Origin: Tilletia caries
Taxonomy: Eukaryota; Basidiomycota; Exobasidiomycetes; Tilletiales; Tilletiaceae
Assembly: GCA_032718865.1 (NCBI GenBank)
Contig: JALUTQ010000007.1
Location: forward strand, 558,001-622,000
Reading direction: 5' to 3'
DNA length: 64,000 nucleotides
Below are positions 35,261 through 46,344 of the stretch, one piece after another. Position 1 is the stretch's first letter; each line of letters opens with the position of its first letter. A model generated the notes under the pieces. It was not told the origin of the DNA. It was given only the letters and a program-made list of their open reading frames with translations, and made no database searches. The position numbers and the translations under genes are program-made.

Positions 35261-36668
35261 TGTTGAAGATTGCATCTTCATAGCAACCTCCACGTGGTTG
35301 TGACCTTTCCACAGTCTTTCCTATATAGATGAGACCCTTAGTCTCATTTGTGACTCCACTTCCAGTCTCATCGATTCCTGCGTTTGTGACACGAAATCGT
35401 TGCGCAACGATGTGGCACACATTGTTCATTGCGCAATGGCTGTCCTCCCCCCTGTACCCACAGAGCTATATAAGCAGGCACTTTCCACCACCACTGTTTC
35501 CCCCGCTTCTATTGAAATTCACCACACACGTTCCTGCTTCCACTCTCCCTCGTCACCTCCTCACCTTTGACCTCGTCCTCCTCACCTTTGACCTCGTCCT
35601 CCTCATCTTTTACCTTCTCGCCCTCATCCTTGACTTCCCCGTCAAAGGTTGCATCCTTTCCGTATCTTCAGGCATAGGCTAGAGTTCTGGCAGCACGTCA
35701 CTTCGCCCTCATTGCGAGGGGGGGGGTACTACGTAGCTGACCGTCCGACACCGAACCTGAGATACTGGGATTGCTCCTGCGACTCGTCAAGCGACGTCGG
35801 CCTCTCTCCTCCACCTTGTCGGTCCTCCCAAGGTGAGTAGTCGAGCACTGAGCACCTAGTATTCACTAAGGATGGGCGCGGAGTAAGCCCCGGAGTGGGT
35901 TTCCCGAAGTTCCCCGACTAGTCGGGGCCTCACTCCGGGGGAGTACGGAGTACGGAGTGCATTTTTGAGGATTTACTCCCGCTGAATGGATTCTGCAGGA
36001 GTACGGAGCGCAAGCCTGTCATGTCCCCGGAGTACGGAGTACGGCAAGGCCTGGAGCTGATTTTTCCCCGGAGTACGGAGTGACTAGCTCGAATGCCAGA
36101 CGGAACGCGGAGTTTCCCCGAAACTCCGGGGCGCTCCGGGGCCTTGCCTTTTTCAAAATCAGGTTGCAATTTTGAAAATTTCAGTCAGAAATGGGCATAT
36201 TTTGCTCTGATTTTCAAAAATATGGCAAAATTATTTTTCAGATTTCTCATTTCGAGTTCTTATTGTGTGTTGTTGATCTCTACGACCGCCAACGATGATT
36301 CTGCCGAACAAAAACATGGTTGGAAGAGGGGCAATCAATGGAAGGGTCCACATTTCTCAAGTTTTTGTAGGACCTCTGCGAACTTTCCCCGGAGTACGGA
36401 GTTTCGGGGGAGTAGTCGCGCTCCGTCACCCCGGAGTACGGAGTGGACTTTGAAATTTTTACTAAATTCAGCCGGAGTACGGAGCTGGCGCAATGAGATG
36501 GGAAGATTTTGTGCGGAGTGCGGAGTGGAATTGGGGCGACTGCCTAAAAATGAGCGGAGTACGGAGTGCGAAAAAGAATCTCAAAATCAGCCGGAGTCAG
36601 CCGGAGTAGGGGTCCCGGAGTACGGAGCACTCCGGGGCCCTCCGCGCCCATCCTTAGTATTCACAACA
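35261..36668 (+). repeat. Copia 3' LTR, split by TIR element B
   Basis: Begins TGTTGAAGATT after the polypurine tract GAGAGGGAG (35252-35260). Its last bases (CAACA, 36664-36668) are separated from the rest by TIR element B and one TATTCA duplicate. Confidence 0.8.
35866..36657. mobile_element. Non-autonomous TIR element, CTAAGGATGGG family, copy B
   Basis: 792 bp, same ends as copy A (CTAAGG...CCTTAG), inserted near the 3' edge of the copia 3' LTR with duplication TATTCA (35860-35865 and 36658-36663). Very similar to copy C and a little less to copy A. Its position dates it after the copia insertion. Confidence 0.9.
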
Positions 36669-36890
36669 GCCCTCTGAGCGGAGCGGGGAGGTTGCCAACT
36701 TTGGGCTTCCTGGAAAACTGCGCCAGAGGCAAACCAAGGACACGATGCGCGAGCCACATGTGCTTGCAGGGAAACGTCCGCATGCGGAACGCTTCGCAGG
36801 AGCAGGATACCAACTCGGCTTCGTCCCCAAGGACGTCCATGCGATGCTGAAGTCGGTATTCTTGACCAGATGACGAGAAAGACTTCACCG
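36669..36890 (-). pseudogene. Mutator-like transposase gene, SWIM zinc-finger segment
   Basis: Minus strand. Encodes VKSFSSSGQEYRLQHRMDVLGDEAELVSCSCEAFRMRTFPCKHMWLAHRVLGLPLAQF; CSC...CKH is the CxCx(n)CxH SWIM finger found C-terminal to MULE transposase domains. It joins in frame to the main segment across TIR element D and to the C-terminal segment across the composite retroelement. Confidence 0.8.
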
Positions 36891-36896
36891 TGATGG

Positions 36897-37691
36897 ATAA
36901 GGTTGTCCCCGGAGTAACGCGGAGGGCTCCGCCTCCGCACTTCCAAATTCCGCCGGAATTTTGACTTTTTGAGGCGAGCTCCGCCTCCGCAGACTAAGAC
37001 AGAGCTGAAAAAACTCAGCTCCGCGTTCCGACGGAATTATACAAAAGTTGAAATCCCAGCTCCGCGCTCCGCGTTTTTTCTGTGCGTTTTCATAATGCTC
37101 CTCCGTGCTCCGTGTATGCGGAGCTCGGAATTCCGCGGAATTCCGTCGGAGCGCAGTGGTGGTATGATTTGCTCTCAGAATGACTCTAACACAATCAGAG
37201 CTATACATTCACCATCCGACATTGTTGCGGTATTGACTCCAGTGCTATTCTGAAGCTCTCAACGGATGATGATGCCTGTTTTATCTCCTGCGCGTGTCTC
37301 GGCGATGCCTATTTTTCTCGGAATTCCGCACATTTCCGCGGAACTTGGACGGAATTCCGGCGGAGCGCACCCAAAATAAGGTCACGTGACACCTATTTTT
37401 CGACGATCACGTGACCTCACAGCTCCGACGGAATTCCGCGGAAATTCCGCCGGAATTTTTCGCACAATTTTGACGACTCCGCGCTCCGTACTTTTTGACT
37501 AGTGGGCCCAGGATTGGGCTCCGCGCTCCGCGTAAATTCCGGCGCAGTCCTCCAGGCGGACTCCGTGCTTTTTTAAGGTCAAAAATCTCTCAAAAGTGAG
37601 CTCCGCGCTCCGCCTCCGGCGGAGCCCTCCGTCGGAGGAGTACGGAGTCCGCAAAACCCCAGCTCCGCGTCAACTCCGGGGACAACCTTAG
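36897..37691. mobile_element. Non-autonomous TIR element, TAAGGTTGTCC family (D)
   Basis: 795 bp starting ATAAGGTTGTCCCCGGAGT and ending ...CTCCGGGGACAACCTTAG, flanked by the 6-bp duplication TGATGG (36891-36896 and 37692-37697). Interior full of CTCCGCGCTCCG and AATTCCGNCGGAATT motifs. It interrupts the Mutator-like transposase ORF. Ends, duplication length and CGGAG-rich interior relate it to copies A-C and E although the core differs. Confidence 0.85.
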
Positions 37692-39597
37692 TGATGGAAT
37701 CGTCTGTGTCATGGACCACCAACGCCTGAGCGTTCGAGAAGGTGACGGCGTCGGCGTGCTTCTTTGCGTCGCGATCCGCTTTACTCAGCGCGCACGACTG
37801 AAGGCCAAGGCAGACCCTCAGCTCGCTGGCTCGGTGATCTTGAATGCACTGCTTGAGTAGAAACCAAAGTAGGACGTCAACACCTTGTTTGCGCATGAGC
37901 CCGAGGTAGACGGACTTGAGCTGGTTGTGCCATGATTCAATGAAGTTGTTCGTGTCTACGCCCCGATGCGACATTGTCCGCCACGCTCTCGCCCACATCG
38001 CCCGTTGCGGGAGCCATTCCTTCTGAATATATGCTTGCCACGCGGGGCAGCAACTCCATGTCTGCAAGTACGCCGCTGCTTGCGTTTCGAATGCTGCCTG
38101 ATCCGGAGCGTTCATCAAGACGATGAAAGATTCTCGAGCCTCCTTTTGAGCCAGCTGGTTGGCAGCAATCTTTTGAGCGCCGCGGGTATGTTGCGAATGT
38201 CCGCGAACCTTCTTCTTGCTTTGATCTGACATTGCCTTCAACATATGCCAGTCGCAAAACAGGACCGTAGGAAGGTTGTCTGGCGGATATGCCATTCGTA
38301 TGGCGCTGAGTTCCGTAGAAGAGCAATCGATCATTATCTGCTTCGGAATGAACCGCACTCGAGGATCTCTGCGGAGGGCTTGTAGCCAGAAAACAATGGG
38401 CTGAGCATGCTCGCCATTCGTCAGCATGAACGCGGCAGGAATTCCTCGCCCAGTGATTGAGCTGCGCACAACCAGGCTGTACAACCACACCTTCTCCTTA
38501 TGTTCGAAGCCAAAGCACGTGTTGTGGGTCGCATCCAGGGAGACGATGCTGTCGTGGCCGTGCATCAGAAGCATTTGCTTTTGCCAACTGGTCATGAAGC
38601 AAGCCGCCCACGTGGCCTCGCCCACCGCACAAGGAATGTCCGTTTTCACTGCCGCCATACCACCCTCCTCCTCAATTTCGACCGCCCACTTTTGCAGACT
38701 CTCCTTGCGATCGGTGGCCTTCCGTGCGACTTTGAGTAGCTGCTTCCTCAGCTCGTTGTAGACGTCCATTCGTTTGACGCGAAGAGCCTCCGGCAGCATC
38801 TCCAATCCATCCACTCCCTTCTCCAACCTCTCCAAATCCCCCTCGTCCAGCCTCAACAGGTTCCGAATAGCCTTCCAATCTCTTCCCTCTGACACACGAT
38901 TCCGAATCCAATGCCTAACCCGTGCAGGAAGTCTCGAATCCGCCATGCTGGCGATTGAGGTGACGGTGTGACCACTGTGAGCGTGTGACCATTTGACAAA
39001 GATGCGATCGTCGCCAAGTCGTTGCCACGAGACGAATCTTGCGCGGCAGTTCACCTTGATCGAAGGCAGCCGCTTTCGTTTCTTGGATGGGCTGAGATCG
39101 GTATTGCGCTTGGATGGTTCCGGCTTGCCTCCATGATCGCAATCGTGTCGATGCCTCCAAATGAGAAGATGAGACGGAGGCATTCGTCCAATGTCGTCCA
39201 GATGAGATATTTGCCGGGCGTTTCCGGCGGCTGCGCCTTCTTCCGCCTCATCTTCAGAGAACCCCGCAGTACCTCGCCCACGCGCAGCATCTTCCGCCAG
39301 CAGAGCCGACGCAACCCTGTCATCCTCATCCACAATGCCATCCAGATCGTCTTCAACAGCTCCATCCGCACGTCTTCCTGTTGGAGTATCTCTTGAAGCT
39401 TCTGCGGCCGGAGCTACGTCGCTTCCGCCAACCTTGTCGCGTCTTTTGAGTATCCATAACTCCGCCATCCATGTTTGGTATTCCTTCTCGTTGTCCAATA
39501 CCATCCATACGTTCCCTTTTTGATCTGGGGCAAAGGGGAGATGTTCTTGCAAGGATCTGCAGAGGCGCAGACTCACAGATCCAAGTGTATTCGCCAT
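37692..39597 (-). pseudogene. Mutator-like (MULE) transposase, main segment
   Basis: Minus strand, ATG at 39597 (MANTLGSVSLRL); an intronless frame. N-terminal zinc-type DNA-binding region (WRHRHDCDHGG...NCRARFVSW...KWSHAHSGHT), then the MULE DDE domain: SLDATHNTCFGF (first Asp), QIMIDCSSTELSAI (second Asp), FCDWHMLKAM and GVDTNNFIESWHNQLK (Glu). The gene continues into 36890-36669 and 29388-28662; with insertions subtracted it is 949 codons with no stop. Length and order match fungal MULEs. It could have been active until element D arrived. Terminal inverted repeats of the parent element were not identified. Confidence 0.85.
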
Positions 39598-39879
39598 GGG
39601 TGCGCAGGCGCGTGAGTCGTGACGCGTTTGCGCGTTCGCGTAGGAGCACAAGTTTGAGGAGTATTTAGGACGTGAGGAGACAGCGAGTACGCGCTGGCGG
39701 GCCGGAAAGAGCGAGAGGACCTATGGAAGGCAGGAGAAGGGATGCGGGACGCGTCCAGACGCGTCTGCTGCTCTCTCGTCTCATCTCATCTCAGCGTCAC
39801 CACGTGACGGACAAGTTTGGCAGAGAGCGCAAATCGCCGAACCTCCGGTTCGACGATATAAGCGCAGCCCTGCCTTCTC
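39598..39879. other. Upstream flank of the Mutator-like gene
   Basis: About 280 bp with CGCG-rich sequence near 39600-39650. Expected promoter of the transposase; nothing else seen. Confidence 0.35.
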
Positions 39880-40135
39880 GCTGCCGACACGCTGCTGAGA
39901 CGCTGCCGGAACTTCTGTGACCCCATACAGAGCGCCAGCGCCTCAGCAGCGTGTTGGCAGCGTGTCGATACGCTGTGGACAGAAATCACTCGTATAAGCA
40001 GCGTGTCGCATCTTTCGAAATCTCTCATGTTTTCTCCTCATACGCTGCTCTTCCGCTGCCCACACGCTGGTCTCAAACTGCTTGTTATTCGATAGAAAAT
40101 TGCTGTATTACGCTGCCCACACGCTGGCAGTACAC
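39880..40135. repeat. CAGCGTGTC-motif cluster, left
   Basis: At least eight copies of CAGCGTGT/ACACGCTG-type motifs in both orientations, for example GCTGCCGACACGCTGCTGAG and CAGCGTGTTGGCAGCGTGTC, in 250 bp. A matching cluster lies at 41405-41720. Confidence 0.65.
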
Positions 40136-40346
40136 ATCAGATAGTACCACATACGTCCCCCGCCGCTTCCTCCGGTCCTACCACGCCAGCACGCCTCCTC
40201 CCTCCCCGACCCTCTCCGCGGCGGCCCCGACACACGACATCCCCGACTGCTGAATGCTGAGAGAGAGTGTGCGGCACTGAGACCAGAGAGTGACTTGCGA
40301 GTTGCCACTCACCCAGGGGATGGGAATGAATACACGCTGCTTTCTG

Positions 40347-41401
40347 TCACTCGAATATCACGCAGGTGATCTCCTCGTATGCGTCTGTGTGGCGCGCGCA
40401 CTGCCAGCTGGGAATCAGCTAGAGAGAGAGAGACAGAGTATGAGATAGAAAGAGAATCAGCAAAGTGGACGCGGTCGCGGTGAGGGTGGTAAGAGCTTCC
40501 CAACCTCGTCATAAAGCGAGCGAGAAGGACAAGGAGAACCACACGCACCATATCGCGTCTTCGGTCGCGCATCATCCTCAGGACATATGGAGCGACTGAG
40601 AAGGGTGAGAATGACGGGGAAAGAGAGTTGATAGTCAGAACAGGGGTCGGGTGGATAGGTGTGTCCAAGAACACGATGTATGCGCATGTACTCACGTCGC
40701 TGGTTGGCGGGGACGTGGACGGTGGATACCGCGGCTGTACATGGAGACAGAAGCAAGAAGGAGCCAAAGCCAGAGTCAGCTGATCGAAAGGAGAGCTCAG
40801 CTGTCAGCATGGAGAGAAGAGTTAGCAACATAGCAGTCAACGTCAATCTAAATCAGAAGGTCAATGGACACGAGTAGAACGGGAGAAGGATCAGCTGTGA
40901 TGCACGACCGAGCATCATCTTCGCGAGCGGCTTGACGACGGCGACGGTAATGGGGTTGTATGGCGCCTCGCGCTCTGCGGGGGCGCGTGGTGAGAGGCGG
41001 GAGACATGTGAGCCGTTGTTGCCCTTGGCGCGTGGGGAGGGCACTGGCTTGGAGGTGTTGACCTTGGAGGTGGAGGGAGCGGGGTGCTGTTGGCCTGTGG
41101 ATGTTGAGAAGGGCTGCGTCCCTACTGCTGCTGCTGCTGCTGCTGATGGTGGTCTTGAGCGCACTGCTGATGTCGACACGGCGGCCGAGAGTGTGGTGTG
41201 TGCTAGGGAAGGCAGTGCGGCTGACCGCTGAGCCAGCGACCGAGCGAAGGACCGAAATCGTGGGCGAGGAAGCGAGTAAGTGACGGAGTAAGCGTGGGAG
41301 CGAGTGGAGAGGTGGCGGGCAGAGCGTTGTCGTCCGGCTCTTGAGGTCGCTGTGTGGTTGGGAGCTTGGAACTTGGCTGGGGTTGGCGGCTGTCTGGCCG
41401 G
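40347..41401 (-). CDS. Spliced gene of unknown function, Arg/Ser/Ala-rich upstream region
   Basis: Minus-strand exons 40906-about 41401, 40696-40734, 40549-40595 and 40347-40418 join in frame and end at a stop. The first part is Arg/Ser/Ala-rich and acid-poor (RFRSFARSLAQRSAALPSLAHTTLSAAV), like a mitochondrial leader, followed by APYNPITVAVVKPLAKMMLG and later VHVPANQRLAPYVLRMMRDRRRDM and AYEEITCVIFE at the C terminus. No in-frame ATG is visible upstream, so at least one 5' exon is missing or the first exon is spliced internally. No family recognised. It lies between two CAGCGTGTC clusters and may be part of a mobile element. Confidence 0.45.
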
Positions 41402-41404
41402 TCA

Positions 41405-41720
41405 GCCGGTGGGTGTTGAGCAGCGTGTCGACAGCGTGAAGAGGTGAAGCAATTTCCAAAATTGAAATTCGTTTTCATTCAGCGGATCAGCAGCGTGTCA
41501 GTGTTGCCAAAAATCCAATGAAATCGTCCCAGCGTGACTGCAGCGTGTCGGCAGCGTGGTCAGAAAATTCAAAAAGTCATCCCCTTTTCTACATTTTCGT
41601 GCAGCGTATCAGCAGCGTGCTGAGACGCTGTTGAAGGAGCTCCTCCTTTGGCAGCGTCTCAGCAGCGTCTCAGCAGCGTCACAGTGTTTCAGCAGCGTAC
41701 CCACAGCGCCTCATTTTTTA
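41405..41720. repeat. CAGCGTGTC-motif cluster, right
   Basis: About a dozen CAGCGT motifs (CAGCGTGTC, CAGCGTCTCAG, CAGCGTATCAG), mostly in one orientation. Together with 39880-40135 it brackets the spliced gene at 40347-41401. Similar motifs recur near 42400-42510 and 47435. Confidence 0.65.
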
Positions 41721-42290
41721 CTGAGTTGCCTCCCTCCATTCACATTTGCCTCCAAGACTTTCACTGCACGTGACCTAGATCAAGCTCATTACACCAGGTA
41801 AATTCCACGTGGCCATCATCTTATCTCCTTCTTTTTATCTTTTTTCATTGCCCGCTCGAGCCCCTGCATAGCAACAGCTCTGCCTCCACTTTTTCCCACG
41901 GCACTTTCTTCTCGCCCTCATCTTTTCCCTTCTCGAGCTCTTAATGCTTCTTTCGCTCGTCAATCCTACTCGAATTTCACTTGTCAACACAGGGAGAGGA
42001 TGAAAAAAAATTGGTCAGGAAGGAGGCAAAATAGCCGTGGACAGGAGGCAAATTTCAGCAGTTCTCTCTCGTAATCGCGAATTTTGCCTCTTCGGAGCCT
42101 TTTTTTTGCCTCGGAGGAGGCAAGCCGCCGGAGCGAGGAGGCAAAATCGGCGATTCCCATCGATTTGAACTGTTTAGGGAGGCAAAAAATGGGTCTGAGG
42201 AGGCAAATTTCGATTTCATCCTTGTGGACGGTCAATTTTGCCTCCATTTACCCCAAGGAGGCAAAACACCTTAGGAGGCAAAATTCACGG
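41721..42290. repeat. GGAGGCAAA-motif cluster, copy 2
   Basis: About eleven GGAGGCAAA/TTTGCCTCC motifs, densest at 42015-42290, in inverted orientation relative to the cluster at 25405-25680: its right edge GGAGGCAAAATTCACGGTT is the complement of the other's left edge. Confidence 0.6.
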
Positions 42291-42512
42291 TTGCCTTCCA
42301 CGACCACGCAGGTGCAGTCCGTAGTCCGGTTCTTGGCTTTTTCTTCTTCTTCTTTAACCTCAGTAAAAAGTGGGCAGGGCAACACACGTCTCATACACGC
42401 CTGAGACGCTGCTGATACGCGGGTCATACGGGGTTTGGTTTGCGTGAACTCAGTGCCTGAAACGTGTGTTGACCACGTAATGGACCGCGTGTCAACACGC
42501 TGCCCACCCACC
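42291..42512. other. Left flank of the 4.9-kb TIR transposon
   Basis: Contains a few ACGCTG/CGTGT motifs of the type seen in the CAGCGTGTC clusters; no gene. Confidence 0.35.
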
Positions 42513-42573
42513 TGTATGGAACGCCGTTTGTAGCACCTCTTGAAAATGAGAAATCAAAAATCAAAAGCGGGAC
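42513..42573 (+). repeat. Left terminal inverted repeat
   Basis: 61 bp; 60 of 61 bases match the complement of 47350-47410. Confidence 0.95.
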
Positions 42574-42667
42574 GCACTGCACCTCCATCACCCTCTTGAC
42601 CACCAGCTACTTCATCTCCTTGCGCACTGATTACTGATTCTTCGGCATCCACGCAGCACGCTTCATC

Positions 42668-44402
42668 ATGAGCGAAAACGAAGCTCCTGACGCAGAAGAT
42701 GTTGCTACGTTCTGTGGCCAATTCGATGCTTTCGTGGACCCAGTCGAGTCCTTCATCACCAATCCAGCGCGCGATTTCCAGCTTCTTCCCATTCATCTCG
42801 AAGCTATACAAGAAGGCTTCGATCTCATTGCACCGATGGCGTATCTTCTACCTACCCGTATCTACGACGCAGCAGCAGCATCCTTGCGCATGCTGAGAGC
42901 TCAACTCGAAGAGCTTCACAATCGAGAAGACGTGGTGCCGCTGGTCCAAAAATGGGAGCAGAACGACAAAGGAATCTGGTCGCCGGATATCGACCAAGAC
43001 ATCCTTATTGAGCTCACCGAGCTGCGCATACCCGATGTTCGCATTGGAGAGATGCTTGGATGCTGCCGCCACACCATCTTGCGTCGGCGTGTGGCATTGG
43101 GCCTTTCAAAACAGCATCAAAACGTCGATATGAATGAGCTCTATCAGGTGAGTGGAACCTCGTCTCATTTGGCTTGGATGTTGAAATGAGGCCTTGTTCT
43201 GTTTTCTAATTTCTGTCTCTTTTATTGGAATCCAAAGGCGATTGAAGCGGTGCGCAATTTGAGCACCGGCGAGGCTGGCGAGCGGTGCCTTGCTGGAGCG
43301 CTCATCGCCGTCGGTCTATCGGTCAGCCGCGCCAAATTGCGCGAAGCAGTGCGGCTTCTCAATCCATTTCCTTTGCCCGCGCGCTGGCGTACTGCACTTC
43401 AGAGACGTACATACTACGTACCATTCGTGAACTCGCTTTGGCATCTCGACGGCCATCACAAGCTCATTCGCTGGCGCTTCGTGATACATGGATGTATCGA
43501 CGGAAAAACTCGAACGGTCACATTCATGCGGGCCCATTCCGACAACACGGAAGCCAGCGTTACGGCAGCTTTCCGTACCGCCACGGACAGATGGGGCTGG
43601 CCGAGCCGGGTTCGTGGGGACTTTGGCGGCGAAAATTTGGGTGTGAAGGCTCTCATGGAGCAGCATCGAGGTCAGTCGCGCTGATACCTTCATGCTGGTG
43701 TTACCGTGCTTGAAGATGACTCATTTCACGCTTTGATATTCGATTTATGACTGTCGACTACTCAGGAGTAGGGAGGGGCTCATTCATTCAAGGCAGTTCC
43801 GTCCACAACCAACGAATCGAGCGTCTTTGGGTCGACTTACAACGCTTGACTACCGACAAGTACAGACGAGCATTTGAGCATCTGGAGGGAGAGCGCCTTT
43901 TGGACGTCTCCAATCCAAATTCCAATCCACATGTGGGCCTTACATTTCATATATCTTCCACAGCTCAACTTCGCTTTGGATCACTTTGCCGTCATGTGGA
44001 ACAATCATGCGATTCGGACTCCTGGCCTCAACAACCGTTCTCCTTTACAGCTTCGAGCGGAGGGCATCATAGACGCCCGACAGCGCGGCGTCGTGATAAT
44101 GGATGGACCGCTGGACGATGCCCATCTTGGTGAGCAAGTGGAGAACGTCAATCAGGGTCTGCGCAATTTCGCCCTTTACGGTGTCGACTTTGTGGGACAA
44201 GGTCGCGAACGTAGAGACGACGATCCACATGTCCACATTGAGGCCATTGACCATTCTCCTTCCCCCTGCGCTTCTCGACCATGAACTTCAGGCATACTGG
44301 CGATCTCAGCTTCCTCCCGCTTGGCCGCCCTCCCAGGACTTTGGTGTCACTGCTTACACCAATCTGTTGGACATGATCTTTGAGCATCTTTCCCTTCAAT
44401 GA
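42668..44402 (+). pseudogene. Integrase-core DDE transposase, frame-broken
   Basis: Exons 42668-43147, 43238-43670 and 43766 onward (introns 90 and 95 nt). N-terminal helical region with an HTH-like stretch (IPDVRIGEMLGCCRHTILRRRVALG), then the RNase H-fold core: LWHLDGHHKLIRWRFVIHG (first Asp), RVRGDFGGENLGVKALM (second Asp), SSVHNQRIERLWVDL (Glu). The frame shifts near 43920, where a 7-bp near-duplication (AATCCA/AATTCCA) precedes the conserved HMWALHFIYLPQLN, and probably again near 44240-44265 before the last segment. The catalytic triad is present; the C-terminal part would not be translated. Confidence 0.8.
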
Positions 44403-44581
44403 CAATTTTCATTGATGGCTTAGGTACATTCTGATGGCTTTGAGTGGTTGTGTTTGCAGTTTGACGTTTGTGAACGAAAGGCGAGAGTGATCCGGAGGCG
44501 AGAGCGAGTCGGAGGCGAGAGCGAGTCGGCGGCGAGAGAGAGCGAGTCGGAAACGAGTGTGATGTGATGCGTTCGGAGTCG
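44403..44581. other. Gap between the two transposon genes
   Basis: Convergent 3' ends. A GAGGCGAGAGCGAGTCGG-type unit is repeated three to four times (about 44495-44550). Confidence 0.5.
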
Positions 44582-46344
44582 CTAACGCGCGAGACGACGC
44601 CGCTGTGCTCGTTCGCTGGCCCGCATTGCTGCCTGGTTCTGATCAATGATCTTGCAGAGCATGCATTCCCAGTCGCTGTCAGGCTCAAAGTCGTCCGCTA
44701 GTGCGGCCTCGACGCAGGGCTTGTGGTACCAGCGGACCGGGCATTGATTCTTAGACACGCATTCCACCCACTCTCCTCTTTTTCCAAAGTGAATGCGACC
44801 AAGTCCTTGGCAGTAGCACCATTTGCAAGCGTCGTTCCACTCCGGAACGCCTTCGGGAAGCTTGCGGACGCGCTGCTCTTCGGGCTGGAACAAGTCGTCA
44901 GGGTGGTGAATTCCTGCGAGGTCGCCCTTCCAGAATCGCTATGAAAGTCAATGATAGATGAATCAGTCAAAAGTTTATGGGAATATGCACCAATTCGTTG
45001 CAGGATCTTTCTTTACTCACGTCACTGTAATCAAGAGACTTGGTTCCGCCCACCCTTCCGTGGAATCCGGGCTTTCGCGGAACCATGGGCTTGCCTAGGC
45101 GATCGCACTCTGTGGCATGCTCCTCGATGTATTTGCTCGGCATGACAAGCAGGCAGTAACTGCATTCCGCAAGTTCATGACGCTGCTGCTGGTCTGGAGT
45201 TGGATTGTCGTTGGTCACGAAGTAGTCCTGAAAGACCTTGTTGCACTGATCAGTGTCGCGGACAATCACACAACGGCTACCGCCGTACTCGATCTGAAGC
45301 TTGCTCGCATCGACGTCTTTGGGTGCAAGTCCAGCAGGAAGGAGCTCGTGGTTGTTCCCGACAACCTTTCCGTATCTGAAAAGCAAACAACAATGAAGGA
45401 TTTATCAGATAAAGAAAGAGACATGAAAGTGCAAGCGCCTGAGGCTTGAGCTTACCGAAACCCGTGTGTCGTAAGGTCCCAGTTCTTCTTCTTGAACTCG
45501 TCGATAATATACTCCATCACTTCAGCACTACTCATCACCTTTCTGATACCCTTCGACGATATGATGCAAGAATGAGTCTGAAGAAAGACGGCAAGATCCA
45601 AGGGCTTGTTGTCTGTCCCTTTAGGCTTGTCGTGATTGTTCATGTGAAGATGCCATCCGTTGAAGGGAATAAGCCATATCTGATCACCAGGGGACAGTGA
45701 TCAGTCGACAAGGGGAGAGACGGAAGAAAAAATGTACCATGAGCACACATTGATCCAAGATCAGAAGCGGAATAGCTATCCACTTGTTGAACTCACCTCG
45801 TGTCCTTTCAGGCTCACGGGAGCAGACGGCGGACCGCTCTGTCGACGGACCGTAGACTTTGCCTGTCCGGACGCAAAGTTGAGACGTGCAGCCGCAGCAG
45901 CTCCCGCACTGGCCGTAAACGGAGTTGCGCTTGCGTTAGAACGCCAATCAGCAGGGCCAGAAAATGTGCCGGACGTGTTGCGTTGAGATGAGCCGACATC
46001 AGGCGCAGCGGAAGCTTGACCCCATCTGTCATTGCCCGAACTCGACTGCTGTTGCTGCGCCTGCGGCTGCTGGTGTTGGGGCTGCTGGTTCTGCGACTGC
46101 TGCTGCTGCTGGGCTCCGGTGGCAGCGCCATTCACAGGGGGGGCTGACGACTTCTCGAGGTTAGACATCCTCGAATCCATGGAACGCATAAACTGACGCT
46201 GTAGTTGAAAGGGGGAGCACCAGACGTGTACATTGTCAGTAGCTGAATAGACTGGAAGAAGGACGACGTAGACGTCTCGACTCTCGACACATAACGCACC
46301 AATTCATCGCCGAGGATTTGATTGCCTTCGGACGCTCCAGACAT
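44582..46344 (-). CDS. Transposon accessory protein with C2HC and PHD-type zinc modules
   Basis: Five minus-strand exons, 46300-46344, 45797-46198, 45456-45679, 45021-45375 and 44582-44938, join to 460 residues with every junction GT...AG and in frame. Order: MSGASEGNQILGDEL; Gln-rich region; conserved-looking IWLIPFNGWHLHMNNHDKP...EYIIDEFKKKNWDLTTHGF; CSYCLLVMPSKYIEEHATEC (C2HC); and a C-terminal PHD-like finger (CKWCYC...CVSKNQC..WYHKPC...WECMLC; Cys4-His-Cys3). It lies convergent with the transposase inside the same TIRs. PHD fingers bind histone H3 tails, so a targeting or chromatin role in transposition is inferred. The intact frame contrasts with the broken transposase. Confidence 0.82.

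Larger units (their letters stand above)
29389..36668 (+). mobile_element. Composite retroelement insertion (TRIM-like unit fused to copia element)
   Basis: A single 5-bp duplication, GCCCT, flanks the whole block (29384-29388 and 36669-36673). From left to right: 80-bp LTR, 197-bp interior, 80-bp LTR, a 14-bp primer-binding sequence, then the complete copia element 29760-36668. Neither sub-element has its own target duplication. This indicates that the two integrated together, or that recombination between related ends happened after integration. Confidence 0.7.
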
